DNA of 53,377 nucleotides, from the NCBI GenBank assembly GCA_944323165.1, contig CALURK010000013.1, forward strand, positions 1 through 53,377, written 5' to 3'. Positions 17,128-25,118 of the stretch are shown here, piece after piece. This DNA is from Candidatus Gastranaerophilales bacterium. GTDB taxonomy: Bacteria > Cyanobacteriota > Vampirovibrionia > Gastranaerophilales > Gastranaerophilaceae. How positions within the stretch are numbered: position 1 is the stretch's first letter; each line of letters starts with the position of its first letter. Under the pieces are notes generated by a model. That model saw nothing but the letters and a program-made list of their open reading frames with translations. It searched no databases and had not been told where the DNA came from. The position numbers and the translations under genes were made by a program.

Positions 17128-18153
17128 ATGTTTGATATTTTTGTAAAAAAGTATATTACTGTAAAAAATGTTATATTTTTTGTAATAGCAATATTATTTT
17201 TGGTATTTATCACAAAAATAAAAGATACAGCAATTTTATTTTTCGCATCATACGTAATAGCCTGCTCTTTAAATCCAATTGTGGATAAATTAACAAAGAA
17301 AATGAGTCGTTCACTGGCTTCTACTCTGGTTTTAGGCGGGGTTCTTGTGATTTCTTTTATTTTCTTATTACCGCTTTTAGTTGTGGCAGGAGAACAAATT
17401 AAATCCTTTTTGATACTCTTACCTGAGCACATTACTGCAGTAAAAACATTTTTACTTCAAACTCCTTTTCTAGATAAATCAATGATAGCTCAGATAGATG
17501 TCGGTGAACTTCTATCGACTGCGTCAGGCTTTACTACAAATTTTGTAAATAATTCAATTAACTTTAGTGTAAGCTTTGCTTCGGGTATTGTATATTTTCT
17601 TGCTGCTTGTATTATTGTATATTATTTTATGGTGGACAAGTCTACCGTAAAAAAAGCCTATTGCAGTTTATTCCCTAGCCAGATGAAAGAAAGGGCAGAG
17701 GAAATTCTTGATACAATTTCTCAAAAAATCGGTGGATATGTGGCAGCCTTGATTGTTACTATTTTATGTGTAGGTTTGATTATGACAGTAGGTTTGATGC
17801 TTTTAGGCGTAGATTATGCTCTTCTTCTAGGGGTTTTGAATGCTGTTTTGGATATAATACCTGTAGTTGGACCTGGAGTAGCTTTGGTTGTAACTCTTTT
17901 AGTTGCATATAAAATGGGCCCGCTTACGCTTGTTTTAATTTTGGTACTGTTTACTTTCGCGCAGTGGGCAGAAAACAATCTTGTAAGACCTTATATCTTT
18001 GGTAAATTCTTAGACTTACATCCTCTGATAATTTACTTTTTCTTGTTTGTAACAGCACAATATTTAGGCGTAATTGGTGTTATCTTTGCTCCTGCTATTG
18101 CTGCTACAGTCTGTGTTTTAATTGAAGAACTTTATATAAAGAATGTAAACTAG
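17128..18153 (+). CDS. AI-2E/PerM-family transporter
   Basis: 341 residues, seven to eight membrane helices. The family pattern is seen in SRSLASTLVLGGVL, in the long loop from about residue 90 to 140, and in LLGVLNAVLDIIPVVGPGVA followed by ENNLVRPYIFGKFLDLHPLI. Members include TqsA and UPF0118 proteins; some export small molecules and others act as Na+/H+ antiporters, so the substrate is open. RBS AAGGAG is well placed. The next gene starts directly at its stop. Confidence 0.88.
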   Translation: MFDIFVKKYITVKNVIFFVIAILFLVFITKIKDTAILFFASYVIACSLNPIVDKLTKKMSRSLASTLVLGGVLVISFIFLLPLLVVAGEQIKSFLILLPEHITAVKTFLLQTPFLDKSMIAQIDVGELLSTASGFTTNFVNNSINFSVSFASGIVYFLAACIIVYYFMVDKSTVKKAYCSLFPSQMKERAEEILDTISQKIGGYVAALIVTILCVGLIMTVGLMLLGVDYALLLGVLNAVLDIIPVVGPGVALVVTLLVAYKMGPLTLVLILVLFTFAQWAENNLVRPYIFGKFLDLHPLIIYFFLFVTAQYLGVIGVIFAPAIAATVCVLIEELYIKNVN

Positions 18154-19641
18154 ATGGAAAAGTATTTATATAAATCTGTAAACGGTAATTATCCTTTAAT
18201 TATGGCATATCCTGCCTGTGAAGAATTTGCATTATCATCTTTGGGATACTTATGGCTATACAAAATCGCTGATACAATGGACGGTATAAATGCTGTTAGG
18301 TGTTCTACTGATAATGTCGATAATATAAAAAATATCGGAAGTATAGCTTTTTCAATGTCTTTTGACTTTGATTTTATGGGTGTGTTCGAAATTTTAGAAA
18401 AACTAAATATACCTTTATATGTAAACGAAAGAGATGAAAATGCTCCTCTGGTTTTTGCTGGAGGTCCTGTTATTACAACTAATCCAATACCTTATGAAGA
18501 ATTTTTTGATTTCATGCTTATAGGTGACGGGGAGGAAAGTTTTAAAAAAATCCTTAAAATTTTAAAATCATATAATAAAAAAGAAGCTTTAGAATTAATA
18601 AAAAGTGTCGAAGGCGTTTATGTTCCGGAAAATAAGGCTGCAAAGTCTACAGTTGAGCTAACAGATGTTATTTATACACCAATTTTGAGTGACAAAGGGT
18701 ATTTTAAGAATACTTTTATAATAGAAGTGGCACGAGGGTGTATGAACAGGTGCGCTTTTTGTACTGCTTCTTACACAAATTTACCGTTTAGGTGCAATAA
18801 TTATGACAAAATAATAGACGCGATAGATTTAGGCTTAAAATATACAAATAAAATCGCGTTATTGGGAGCTCAGATAAGTGCACATCCTGAGTTTGAAAAG
18901 ATAATGGAATATATAGAACAAAAAATTGATAATGGTGCAAATATAGAATTAGGAATATCATCTTTGAGAACGGATTCTGTGACTCCTAAAATGGTTCAAA
19001 CTCTTGTAAAAGGCGGTCAAAAACATTCAACGATAGCGATAGAAGCTGCAAGTGAAAGATTGCGTAAATTTATCAATAAAAATCTTAAAGAGGAACAAAT
19101 TTTAAATGCAGTAAAAATTTCAAGAGAAAACGGCTTGAAAGGATTAAAAATTTATTCAATGATTGGTATTCCGACAGAAACGCAAGAGGATATAGATGAA
19201 TTTTTAAGATTGGGTAAAAAAATTAAGGATGAAAATAAAGGGTTTAATATTGAATTTTCATTTTCTTCTTTTGTCCCAAAACCTCATACACCTTTGCAGT
19301 GGGCAAAAAGAGAGGATACAAAATCTTTAGAGAAAAAGCAAAAATATCTTGAAAAAGAGTTCGCAAAGCTTGGTATCTCATCAAAATTTTCAAGTATTAA
19401 GTGGGATTTTTGGCAAACTGTCCTTTCAAGAGGCGGAAGAGCGTTGGCTCCTTTTTTGGTGGAGGTATACAGAAATGGCGGTAAAATAGGAGCTTATAAG
19501 GCTGCTCAGAAAAACTTAAATATTGGTATAAAGAATGAATTTATGCTTGATGATGTTTTACCATGGGATAATATCGAAATTTATCCCGGAAAAGATTTAT
19601 TAAAAAATGAATACAAGAGATTGTGTAAAAAAAATCAATAA
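18154..19641 (+). CDS. Radical SAM protein with B12-binding-like N-terminal domain
   Basis: 495 residues. The radical SAM cluster motif is RGCMNRCAFCTAS (CxxxCxxC) near residue 196. The N-terminal 170 residues (YPACEEFALSSLGYLWLYK..., FAGGPVITTNPIPYEEFFD, IGDGEESF) resemble the Rossmann region found in YgiQ and methylthiotransferase-like enzymes. KIYSMIGIPTETQEDI is the usual barrel end. The family (TIGR03960-like) is widespread but its reaction is not known. Start codon touches the stop of the transporter gene. Confidence 0.85.
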   Translation: MEKYLYKSVNGNYPLIMAYPACEEFALSSLGYLWLYKIADTMDGINAVRCSTDNVDNIKNIGSIAFSMSFDFDFMGVFEILEKLNIPLYVNERDENAPLVFAGGPVITTNPIPYEEFFDFMLIGDGEESFKKILKILKSYNKKEALELIKSVEGVYVPENKAAKSTVELTDVIYTPILSDKGYFKNTFIIEVARGCMNRCAFCTASYTNLPFRCNNYDKIIDAIDLGLKYTNKIALLGAQISAHPEFEKIMEYIEQKIDNGANIELGISSLRTDSVTPKMVQTLVKGGQKHSTIAIEAASERLRKFINKNLKEEQILNAVKISRENGLKGLKIYSMIGIPTETQEDIDEFLRLGKKIKDENKGFNIEFSFSSFVPKPHTPLQWAKREDTKSLEKKQKYLEKEFAKLGISSKFSSIKWDFWQTVLSRGGRALAPFLVEVYRNGGKIGAYKAAQKNLNIGIKNEFMLDDVLPWDNIEIYPGKDLLKNEYKRLCKKNQ

Positions 19642-19673
19642 AAAAGCAGATATCTATAATATCTGCTTTTTAT
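19642..19673. terminator. Bidirectional terminator between radical SAM gene and speD
   Basis: Stem GCAGATAT / ATATCTGC, loop CTATA, with A-rich left flank and T-rich right flank, so it can work for both convergent genes. Confidence 0.85.
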
Positions 19674-19691
19674 TTTTCTAATATTTTACAT

Positions 19692-20150
19692 CTAACCTTG
19701 GAATTGTTCAGCAATTTCAAAAGGTTGTTCTGCTAATTTAAGAGTTTCTCTGTCAATAATACCTCTTTTAAGTTCTGTAAAAGAAGCTTTTTTAGAGTTA
19801 AATTTTTTCTTCAAGAATTCATATGCAACTTTAGGATCACATTTAGTACCGCAAGTGAACAAATCAACGGCCGCATACCCTAATTCCGGCCACGTATGGA
19901 TAGCAAGGTGGCTTTCTGAAATAATAACTACACCGCTAACGCCATACGGATTAAACATATGAAAGCACTTTTGAACGATTGTTGCACCGCACTCAAGAGC
20001 CGCGTCTATCATGTACTTTTCTACTTTGTCATTACTATTTAAAATGTTTGGATCACATTCAAAAAATTCTGCAAGGACGTGCTGTCCCAAGTTTACTCTG
20101 TCCAAGTTCTGCTTTTCAAGCTCGTCGAGTGATGATGATACAATTGTCAA
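19692..20150 (-). CDS. speD: S-adenosylmethionine decarboxylase proenzyme
   Basis: 152 residues. The autocleavage site is IISESHLAIHTWPE; the serine after SE becomes the pyruvoyl group. VDLFTCG carries the active-site cysteine. It makes decarboxylated SAM for spermidine synthesis. The start is a TTG at 20148-20150 placed 8 bases after a perfect AGGAGG; an ATG six bases upstream is out of frame and stops after two codons. The C-terminal part after residue 115 (KKASFTELKRGII) is as in the bacterial SpeH type. Confidence 0.95.
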   Translation of the reverse strand: MTIVSSSLDELEKQNLDRVNLGQHVLAEFFECDPNILNSNDKVEKYMIDAALECGATIVQKCFHMFNPYGVSGVVIISESHLAIHTWPELGYAAVDLFTCGTKCDPKVAYEFLKKKFNSKKASFTELKRGIIDRETLKLAEQPFEIAEQFQG

Positions 20151-20456
20151 TTCATGTGCCTCCTTTACTACCAGTGTGTTACTACACCAATCAATTTTTA
20201 CTAACTTCTATATATTACTATAAAAAACAAAAAATTTGTATATTTTACACTTTTTATTTTTTTTATTAAGAATTTGTTACAATTATACCATAATTTTACT
20301 GGAAAATATAGCCAAAATTAACGTAATTACTTGCTTTTGATAATACAACTATAATCTTAATATGGATATTAAGATTATGTAAGGAAATCCGGTTTTTGTA
20401 AAAAATTAGGATATAATAAAATTGCAAAGGATAAAGTAAATATGAAGGAGAAAAAA
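20151..20456. other. Intergenic region between speD and the HEAT-like gene
   Basis: AT-rich divergent promoter region with no ORF. On the minus side it holds the speD leader, including GTGTAGTAACAC, which can form a small hairpin. On the plus side it contains a perfect 26-base-arm palindrome (20351-20378) and a TATAAT box (20412-20417). No RNA gene is seen. Confidence 0.6.
20351..20378. promoter_or_regulatory. Perfect 13-bp inverted repeat, operator candidate
   Basis: ATAATCTTAATAT (20351-20363) and its exact complement ATATTAAGATTAT (20366-20378) flank a central GG. With only two bases between the arms it is more like a dimer-binding site than an RNA hairpin. It lies about 35 bases before the TATAAT box of the downstream gene, a typical activator position. 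Confidence 0.5.
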
Positions 20457-20738
20457 ATGCAATCAGTAGAAGAAATTCTAGGAAAATTGGAAACAGCAGA
20501 TAATACAACTAAAAATAAAATTGAAAATATATTAGTAGATCAAGGTAAAGCTGTAGTTCCAGAACTAGTTCACCAGCTTCAAGTAGTAAGAGGAGTTAAA
20601 AGAGGTGTTGTAGCTATGACACTTATTAGAATTGGTGAAGCTTCTGTTGAGTATTTGAAAAAAGCTGCAAATAATAATAAAGACTTTGAATGGGTTGCTA
20701 AGTATCTTATTTCTGAAATTAAGGGCGTAGCTGCTTAA
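20457..20738 (+). CDS. Small HEAT-repeat-like protein
   Basis: 93 residues, all-helical by appearance. The core VPELVHQLQVVRGVKRGVVAMTLIRIGEASVEYLKKA has the spacing of two HEAT-type helical hairpins. The start at 20457 follows AAGGAG with 6 bases; the upstream in-frame ATG at 20442 would consume the RBS. It touches rnhA directly, so the two are cotranscribed. Function unknown. Confidence 0.75.
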   Translation: MQSVEEILGKLETADNTTKNKIENILVDQGKAVVPELVHQLQVVRGVKRGVVAMTLIRIGEASVEYLKKAANNNKDFEWVAKYLISEIKGVAA

Positions 20739-21212
20739 GTGGAAGATAAGATTAAAGTAGATATTTATACAGATGGTGCTTGTAGCGGGAATCCGGGTCC
20801 AGGAGGCTACGGCACCATTTTAGTGCATGTGGATGCGAACGGACAAAAGCATGAAAAAGAACTATCTAAAGGATATAAATGTGTTACTAATAATCAGATG
20901 GAGTTAATGGCTGTAATAGTCGGTTTAGAAGCATTGAAAAAGCCTTGCAGTGTAACTCTTTATTCGGATAGTAAATATGTGGTTGATGCGTTTAATAACC
21001 ATTGGATTGATAATTGGGTAAAAAAAGGATGGAAAACTGCAGGGAAATCTCCCGTTAAAAATGTTGATTTGTGGAAAAGGCTTCTTGAAGCAAAAAAAAG
21101 TCATGAAGTGCAGTTTATTTGGGTCAAAGGGCATGCCGGACATGAATATAATGAGCGGTGTGATTCATTAGCTGTAAAAGCTTATAATAACGATAATTTA
21201 GCCGAATTGTAA
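20739..21212 (+). CDS. rnhA: Ribonuclease HI
   Basis: 157 residues. Catalytic residues are all present: Asp in [16 protein letters not shown], Glu in NNQMELMAV, Asp in [12 protein letters not shown], and His/Asp in [17 protein letters not shown]. It also has the basic handle region ([16 protein letters not shown]) of E. coli-type enzymes. Starts with GTG immediately after the stop of the upstream gene. Confidence 0.96.
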   Translation: MEDKIKVDIYTDGACSGNPGPGGYGTILVHVDANGQKHEKELSKGYKCVTNNQMELMAVIVGLEALKKPCSVTLYSDSKYVVDAFNNHWIDNWVKKGWKTAGKSPVKNVDLWKRLLEAKKSHEVQFIWVKGHAGHEYNERCDSLAVKAYNNDNLAEL

Positions 21213-21239
21213 ACAAATGTTACAAAAATAATAATGTTT

Positions 21240-21270
21240 GAAATTGTATCTCTTTTAAATACTTTATATA
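21240..21270 (+). promoter_or_regulatory. Shared promoter-like motif, copy A
   Basis: GAAATT (21240-21245), 14 bases, TACTTTATATA (21260-21270), followed by TATGTAAG. It lies 30 bases before the 21301 gene. ACAAAAATAATAAT lies just upstream, also seen in copies C and D. See the finding on the five-site motif. Confidence 0.6.
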
Positions 21271-21300
21271 TATGTAAGATTTAAAAGATGGTGATATAAG

Positions 21301-21732
21301 ATGGCAATCGCAAATTTACATGAAACATTATTAAGCTATAAGTTGAGAAGAAATCAGTTAAATCTTGAAATTACTGAGTATCAAGCTCAAAAAACATTAG
21401 CTTCATATTCTCAAGGCGATGTTCAATCTCTTCAAAATTCTGAGACAAGAACAATCAGAGAATATTATAAAGAAATGTTTGATGAAGATGCCAGCTTACA
21501 AGAATTATATACTGATTATACAGAAATTCCAGACTTTGAAGAAGAGATGGATAGATTGACTGCAAAATATCAAGAACAATTTGATCAGTTAACAGCTTGG
21601 GAAACAGCTATAGATGCACAGATAACAACCGCAAGTGCTGAATTGGAAGAAGTAAACGCGTATATGGAGTCAATCAAATCAATGCTTTCAAGCAATATTC
21701 AAGAAGACTTTAATTACGGGTTAAACGGGTAA
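21301..21732 (+). CDS. Lineage-specific coiled-coil protein
   Basis: 143 residues, no signal peptide or membrane segment, no cysteine. Two coiled-coil-like stretches are seen: LLSYKLRRNQLNLEITEYQAQK at the start and DFEEEMDRLTAKYQEQFDQL to the end. A short acidic, Tyr-rich section (ELYTDYTEIPDFEEE) separates them. I do not recognise the family. The shared motif at 21240-21270 and an N-terminus without classical signal suggest a cytoplasmic or non-classically exported structural protein. Converges on the NhaC-like gene. Confidence 0.75.
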   Translation: MAIANLHETLLSYKLRRNQLNLEITEYQAQKTLASYSQGDVQSLQNSETRTIREYYKEMFDEDASLQELYTDYTEIPDFEEEMDRLTAKYQEQFDQLTAWETAIDAQITTASAELEEVNAYMESIKSMLSSNIQEDFNYGLNG

Positions 21733-23052
21733 TTAATTAAATAGCCATATTCCGATAAGTGCAAATATAATTAAAGCTATATTGTAGTGAAGAAAAGTCG
21801 GAATACAGGTATCATAAATGTGGTTATGTTGACCATCAGCATTAAGACCTGATGTTGGACCTAAAGTTGTATCAGAAGCCGGAGAACCAGCATCACCCAA
21901 TGCGGCAGCTGCAGCAAGAAGAACCACTATTTGTTGAACATTAAAACCTTGTTTCAAGCATATTGGGACGAATAGTACTGCAAGTATCGGTATCGTTCCA
22001 AAAGACGTTCCTATACCGATTGTAATAAACAAACCTATAATAAGTATTATAAATGACGTTATATAAATGTTATTAGGAATGATAGGTAAAATAGTATTAA
22101 CCAGGTTTTCTATTGAACCAGTTTCTTTAAGAACATCTGCAAATCCTGCTGCAACAAGCATTACAAAAGCTATATATCCCATTAAGTAAATACCTTCATT
22201 CATCATGTGATCCATTTTATCTTGAGGAATTACTTTGAATGAGAAAATAATACCCAATCCCATTAAGGCTCCAAGCGGTAAGGATTTAGTGATAAGTTGA
22301 ACAACAAAAGTTACAATAGCTGCGAGAATTACAATCCAATGTTTAGGAAGAAACTTTGAATTAATCTCTGTCGGTTGCTGCATTATACTCTTATCTTCAT
22401 AAATTCTAGGTTTTCTGTACGTAATAAAAACCGATATTAAAAGTCCTGCAAGCATACCAAAACCAAGTATTAAAGTTGATTTCCAAACGTCAGCTCTGGC
22501 TATATTTACTCCATTTTGTACCATGTTATCAGCTATTAAGTTTTGAAATATTAAGCCAAAACCAGCTGGAATTACTATATATGGCATTTTAAGGCCGAAT
22601 GTGAGAACACATGCTACTGCGCGTCTATCGATTTTAAGCTTATTCATAATCCCCAAAAGCGGAGGTATGATAATCGGAATAAACGCTATATGGATTGGTA
22701 TTATATTTTGAGAAGCCATAGCTATTAAAGTTAATATCCCCAAAAGAAGCATTTTATTCTCTTTAACAACTTTAGATATTTTTTTAGAAATTACATCTGT
22801 AAAACCAGAATGAGCCATTGTCGCCGCAAAAGCTCCTAATAAAATATAGCTTAAAGCTGTTTCAGAATTTCCACCCATTCCGGAGATAAATGTATTCATA
22901 ATGTGCGTACTGTCTAAGCCTGCAACATAGCCCGCAACCAGCGTTGAAATAATTATTGCCAAAAGCACATTAATTTTTTTTATACATAAAACGCACAATA
23001 ATATTATTGAAATGAAAGCCGGGTTAGTGCAAAGATTAATAATAGTTGTCAT
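21733..23052 (-). CDS. NhaC-like Na+/H+ antiporter family protein
   Basis: 439 residues with about eleven membrane helices. Motifs include AMASQNIIPIHIAFIPIIIPPLL, FGLKMPYIVIPAGFG, and GIGTSFGTIPILAVLFVPICLK and ALGDAGSPASDTTLGPTSGLNADGQHNH near the C-terminus, the pattern of the YuiF/HisP-like branch in the ion transporter superfamily. The transported substrate may be Na+/H+ or an amino acid such as histidine. It is preceded by the 23055 gene at two bases. Confidence 0.8.
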   Translation of the reverse strand: MTTIINLCTNPAFISIILLCVLCIKKINVLLAIIISTLVAGYVAGLDSTHIMNTFISGMGGNSETALSYILLGAFAATMAHSGFTDVISKKISKVVKENKMLLLGILTLIAMASQNIIPIHIAFIPIIIPPLLGIMNKLKIDRRAVACVLTFGLKMPYIVIPAGFGLIFQNLIADNMVQNGVNIARADVWKSTLILGFGMLAGLLISVFITYRKPRIYEDKSIMQQPTEINSKFLPKHWIVILAAIVTFVVQLITKSLPLGALMGLGIIFSFKVIPQDKMDHMMNEGIYLMGYIAFVMLVAAGFADVLKETGSIENLVNTILPIIPNNIYITSFIILIIGLFITIGIGTSFGTIPILAVLFVPICLKQGFNVQQIVVLLAAAAALGDAGSPASDTTLGPTSGLNADGQHNHIYDTCIPTFLHYNIALIIFALIGIWLFN

Positions 23053-23054
23053 AC

Positions 23055-23357
23055 CTATCTTGTTTCAGCTTCTTGAAGCAAATTGATAATTTCTAATGCT
23101 ACTTCTTTTTGTACATCATTTGGAAGGCATTTTAGATATTCAAAAGATTCTGCTATTTTTTGGTCTGTGTCATACCAGCGTCTTAGAACGTAAGAGAATG
23201 CGTCCGTTAAGATATTATCAGCTAAATCTATTCCATTTTCTTTAGAAATTTTTACAATTAAATCAGCACAATCATATTGAGTCATTATATTAGCATTTCT
23301 CATTAAGCTTACTGCCAAACTAACTGTAGGATCAATATCATACCAACGCTTATGCAT
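23055..23357 (-). CDS. Unknown small helical protein
   Basis: 100 residues. The sequence RWYDIDPTVSLAVSLM near the start recurs as RWYDTDQKIAESFEYL near residue 60, so it is an internal duplication of a WYD-D-hydrophobic helix unit. No known family recognised. RBS AAAGGTG is 4 bases before the ATG. Operon position between the DUF167 and antiporter genes gives no clear role. Confidence 0.75.
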   Translation of the reverse strand: MHKRWYDIDPTVSLAVSLMRNANIMTQYDCADLIVKISKENGIDLADNILTDAFSYVLRRWYDTDQKIAESFEYLKCLPNDVQKEVALEIINLLQEAETR

Positions 23358-23399
23358 AAAACACCTTTTCCTCTTTTATTCTATACTATATTTTTTCAA

Positions 23400-23675
23400 T
23401 TATTTTGTCAAATATGAATTTATCAAATCAATTTTCGTCTTATCTTGGGTAGAAAAAGATATTAACTTTTCTTTGGAAGTTTCTCCTTTTATAATTTCAA
23501 TGCTTGTTTTGGGAATTTTAAACTCTTTAGAAAGTAATTTCACCAAAGCTTTATTGGCTTTATTTTCGATAGGTAGAGCAGTAACTCTAACTTTTATAAA
23601 CCCATCTTCTTTTATAATTTCATCCTTCGAAGCGTTGGGAATAATTTTTACCTTAATTACAATATTCTCTGTCAT
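23400..23675 (-). CDS. DUF167 (YggU-like) family protein
   Basis: 91 residues. IKVKIIPNASKDEIIK, the RVTALPIENKANKAL box and the ending IEIIKGETSKEKLISF cover the whole family domain. The biochemical role of the family is not settled. Start overlaps the methylase stop by four bases (ATGA). Confidence 0.9.
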   Translation of the reverse strand: MTENIVIKVKIIPNASKDEIIKEDGFIKVRVTALPIENKANKALVKLLSKEFKIPKTSIEIIKGETSKEKLISFSTQDKTKIDLINSYLTK

Positions 23676-24547
23676 ACCTTTTGGAAAACCATAACATATT
23701 CGTGTTTAAAAATATAGAAACCACCGGCTAAAGCTCTATATCTCCATAGATTAGCAGTTTTACCTTTAGCTCTTTCATTTCCCTGAATATCTTTTATGAT
23801 AATAGCTTTTGTAATAAATCCAAGCTTGTTCATCCTTGCCATACATTCAAAACCAAGCGGAATATGCTGAGAATGTGCATATTTATCTCCAATAATAAGA
23901 CAAGCAAATCTCCCTTTTTCTAATAGGTCATACCCATTTTTTGCAACTTTTTCAAATAAATCATAAAACTCTTCAGTTGTAGCACAATTAGACAAATCTT
24001 CCTTTTTATCGGAAAATTTAATAATATCATCATAAGGCGGATGAAGCATTAAAAGTTGTGCCTGCTTTCTTCCCATAATATCAAGTCTTGCCTGAATCTT
24101 TTCTTTAGCAATTTCGCTGGCAGAATCTGCGCAAATGATATTAACGTCAGTAACTAATTGTTTAGGAGTGAATTTTTCAGAAACAGATTCTGCTAATTCC
24201 TCTTTTAATTCGACACCGATGCATCTTCTATTCATATTAATGGCTTCTATTCCTGAAGTCCCTGAACCGAAGAACAAGTCTAAAACAATATCATTCTTTT
24301 TTGTGTACCTTTCGTAAATTTGTTGAGCAATCTGTGGAATATAGTTTCCGTGATATTCGTTCGAATGTCCGCCTTCTTTTGCTCGTTGCGGGAATTCCCA
24401 TAATGTATCTGTTTTTATATGGTCATATTCTTGCCATTTTTTTAGATTAATATCACTATAGGCAGTTGTCTTAACTGCATTATTGTCAACGACTTTTAAA
24501 TTACTTTTTTTAGAACTTTTTTGTTCCTTTAAATTTGTTCTTGCCAT
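23672..24547 (-). CDS. Orphan N4/N6 DNA methyltransferase
   Basis: About 291 residues. SAM-binding motif I is LDLFFGSGTSGIEA. The catalytic motif is LLMLHPPYDDI, with His where most enzymes have Asp, Asn or Ser before PPY. The order (target part before motif I, FxGxG after) suits the beta/gamma group of solitary methylases. No restriction endonuclease is adjacent, so it may be regulatory or phage-protective. Start at 24547, with GGGGAGAGG directly upstream. Confidence 0.8.
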   Translation of the reverse strand: MARTNLKEQKSSKKSNLKVVDNNAVKTTAYSDINLKKWQEYDHIKTDTLWEFPQRAKEGGHSNEYHGNYIPQIAQQIYERYTKKNDIVLDLFFGSGTSGIEAINMNRRCIGVELKEELAESVSEKFTPKQLVTDVNIICADSASEIAKEKIQARLDIMGRKQAQLLMLHPPYDDIIKFSDKKEDLSNCATTEEFYDLFEKVAKNGYDLLEKGRFACLIIGDKYAHSQHIPLGFECMARMNKLGFITKAIIIKDIQGNERAKGKTANLWRYRALAGGFYIFKHEYVMVFQKV

Positions 24548-24622
24548 ACCTCTCCCCATTCAATACATATAGTTTAAAGTATTATTAGAACTTTGTAATC
24601 AAATAAATAGAGGATTTATAAA

Positions 24623-24650
24623 AGAACCATCCCTAATAAGGGATGGTTCT
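24623..24650 (-). terminator. Terminator after the cysteine-rich protein gene
   Basis: Perfect 11-bp stem AGAACCATCCC / GGGATGGTTCT, loop TAATAA, followed by TTTT on the minus strand. Confidence 0.85.
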
Positions 24651-24656
24651 AAATGC

Positions 24657-25007
24657 TTATTTGCTCATCTGTTGTAATTTGTCACAAGCATCACATGGTT
24701 GTTGAGGTTGTGGCATTGATTTTGCACAAGGATTGCATGGTGCTACTTTTTGACAAGGGTCGCAAGGCTTTTGTTTTGCGCAAGGATCACAAGGTGCTGC
24801 AGCTCCTGTAGGGCACGGTTGTGAAATCTTTTCGCAAGGATCGCATTTTTGCTTTTGGCATTCGCAATCACTTTTTTTCTTTTCGCACTTAGGACAATGT
24901 CCCCAGTATGCAGGATTTAGACTTGACCAACAAAATGCTTGTGCACTTTGAGTTCCTACAACTGAAATAAAGCCTAATAATGCTAATACTGATAATGTTT
25001 TTTTCAT
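24657..25007 (-). CDS. Secreted cysteine-rich protein with PCDPC repeats
   Basis: 116 residues. A clear Sec signal peptide (MKKTLSVLALLGFISVVGTQ, AxA site at SAQA) leaves a mature part of about 92 residues with 19 or so cysteines, most as CxxC in the repeats PCDPC, PCNPC and DPCEK. The remaining sequence is Pro, Lys and Gln-rich. This may bind metals or form disulfide-crosslinked envelope material; no family recognised. It has its own terminator and RBS GGAG. Confidence 0.8.
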   Translation of the reverse strand: MKKTLSVLALLGFISVVGTQSAQAFCWSSLNPAYWGHCPKCEKKKSDCECQKQKCDPCEKISQPCPTGAAAPCDPCAKQKPCDPCQKVAPCNPCAKSMPQPQQPCDACDKLQQMSK

Positions 25008-25118
25008 CTCTTACTCCTTTTCCTAAACGAATAAACTGTATCTTTAGTACATATTTATTGTATGAAAAGAGTAATTTTTTACCATAACCCGTGTGATTAT
25101 TTATTTTTAGACAGGTGG

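Noticed and set aside
24623-24650. The perfect hairpin as a possible riboswitch for the methylase gene.
   Set aside because: It is a plain stem followed by T residues, in the right place to terminate the upstream cysteine-rich gene.
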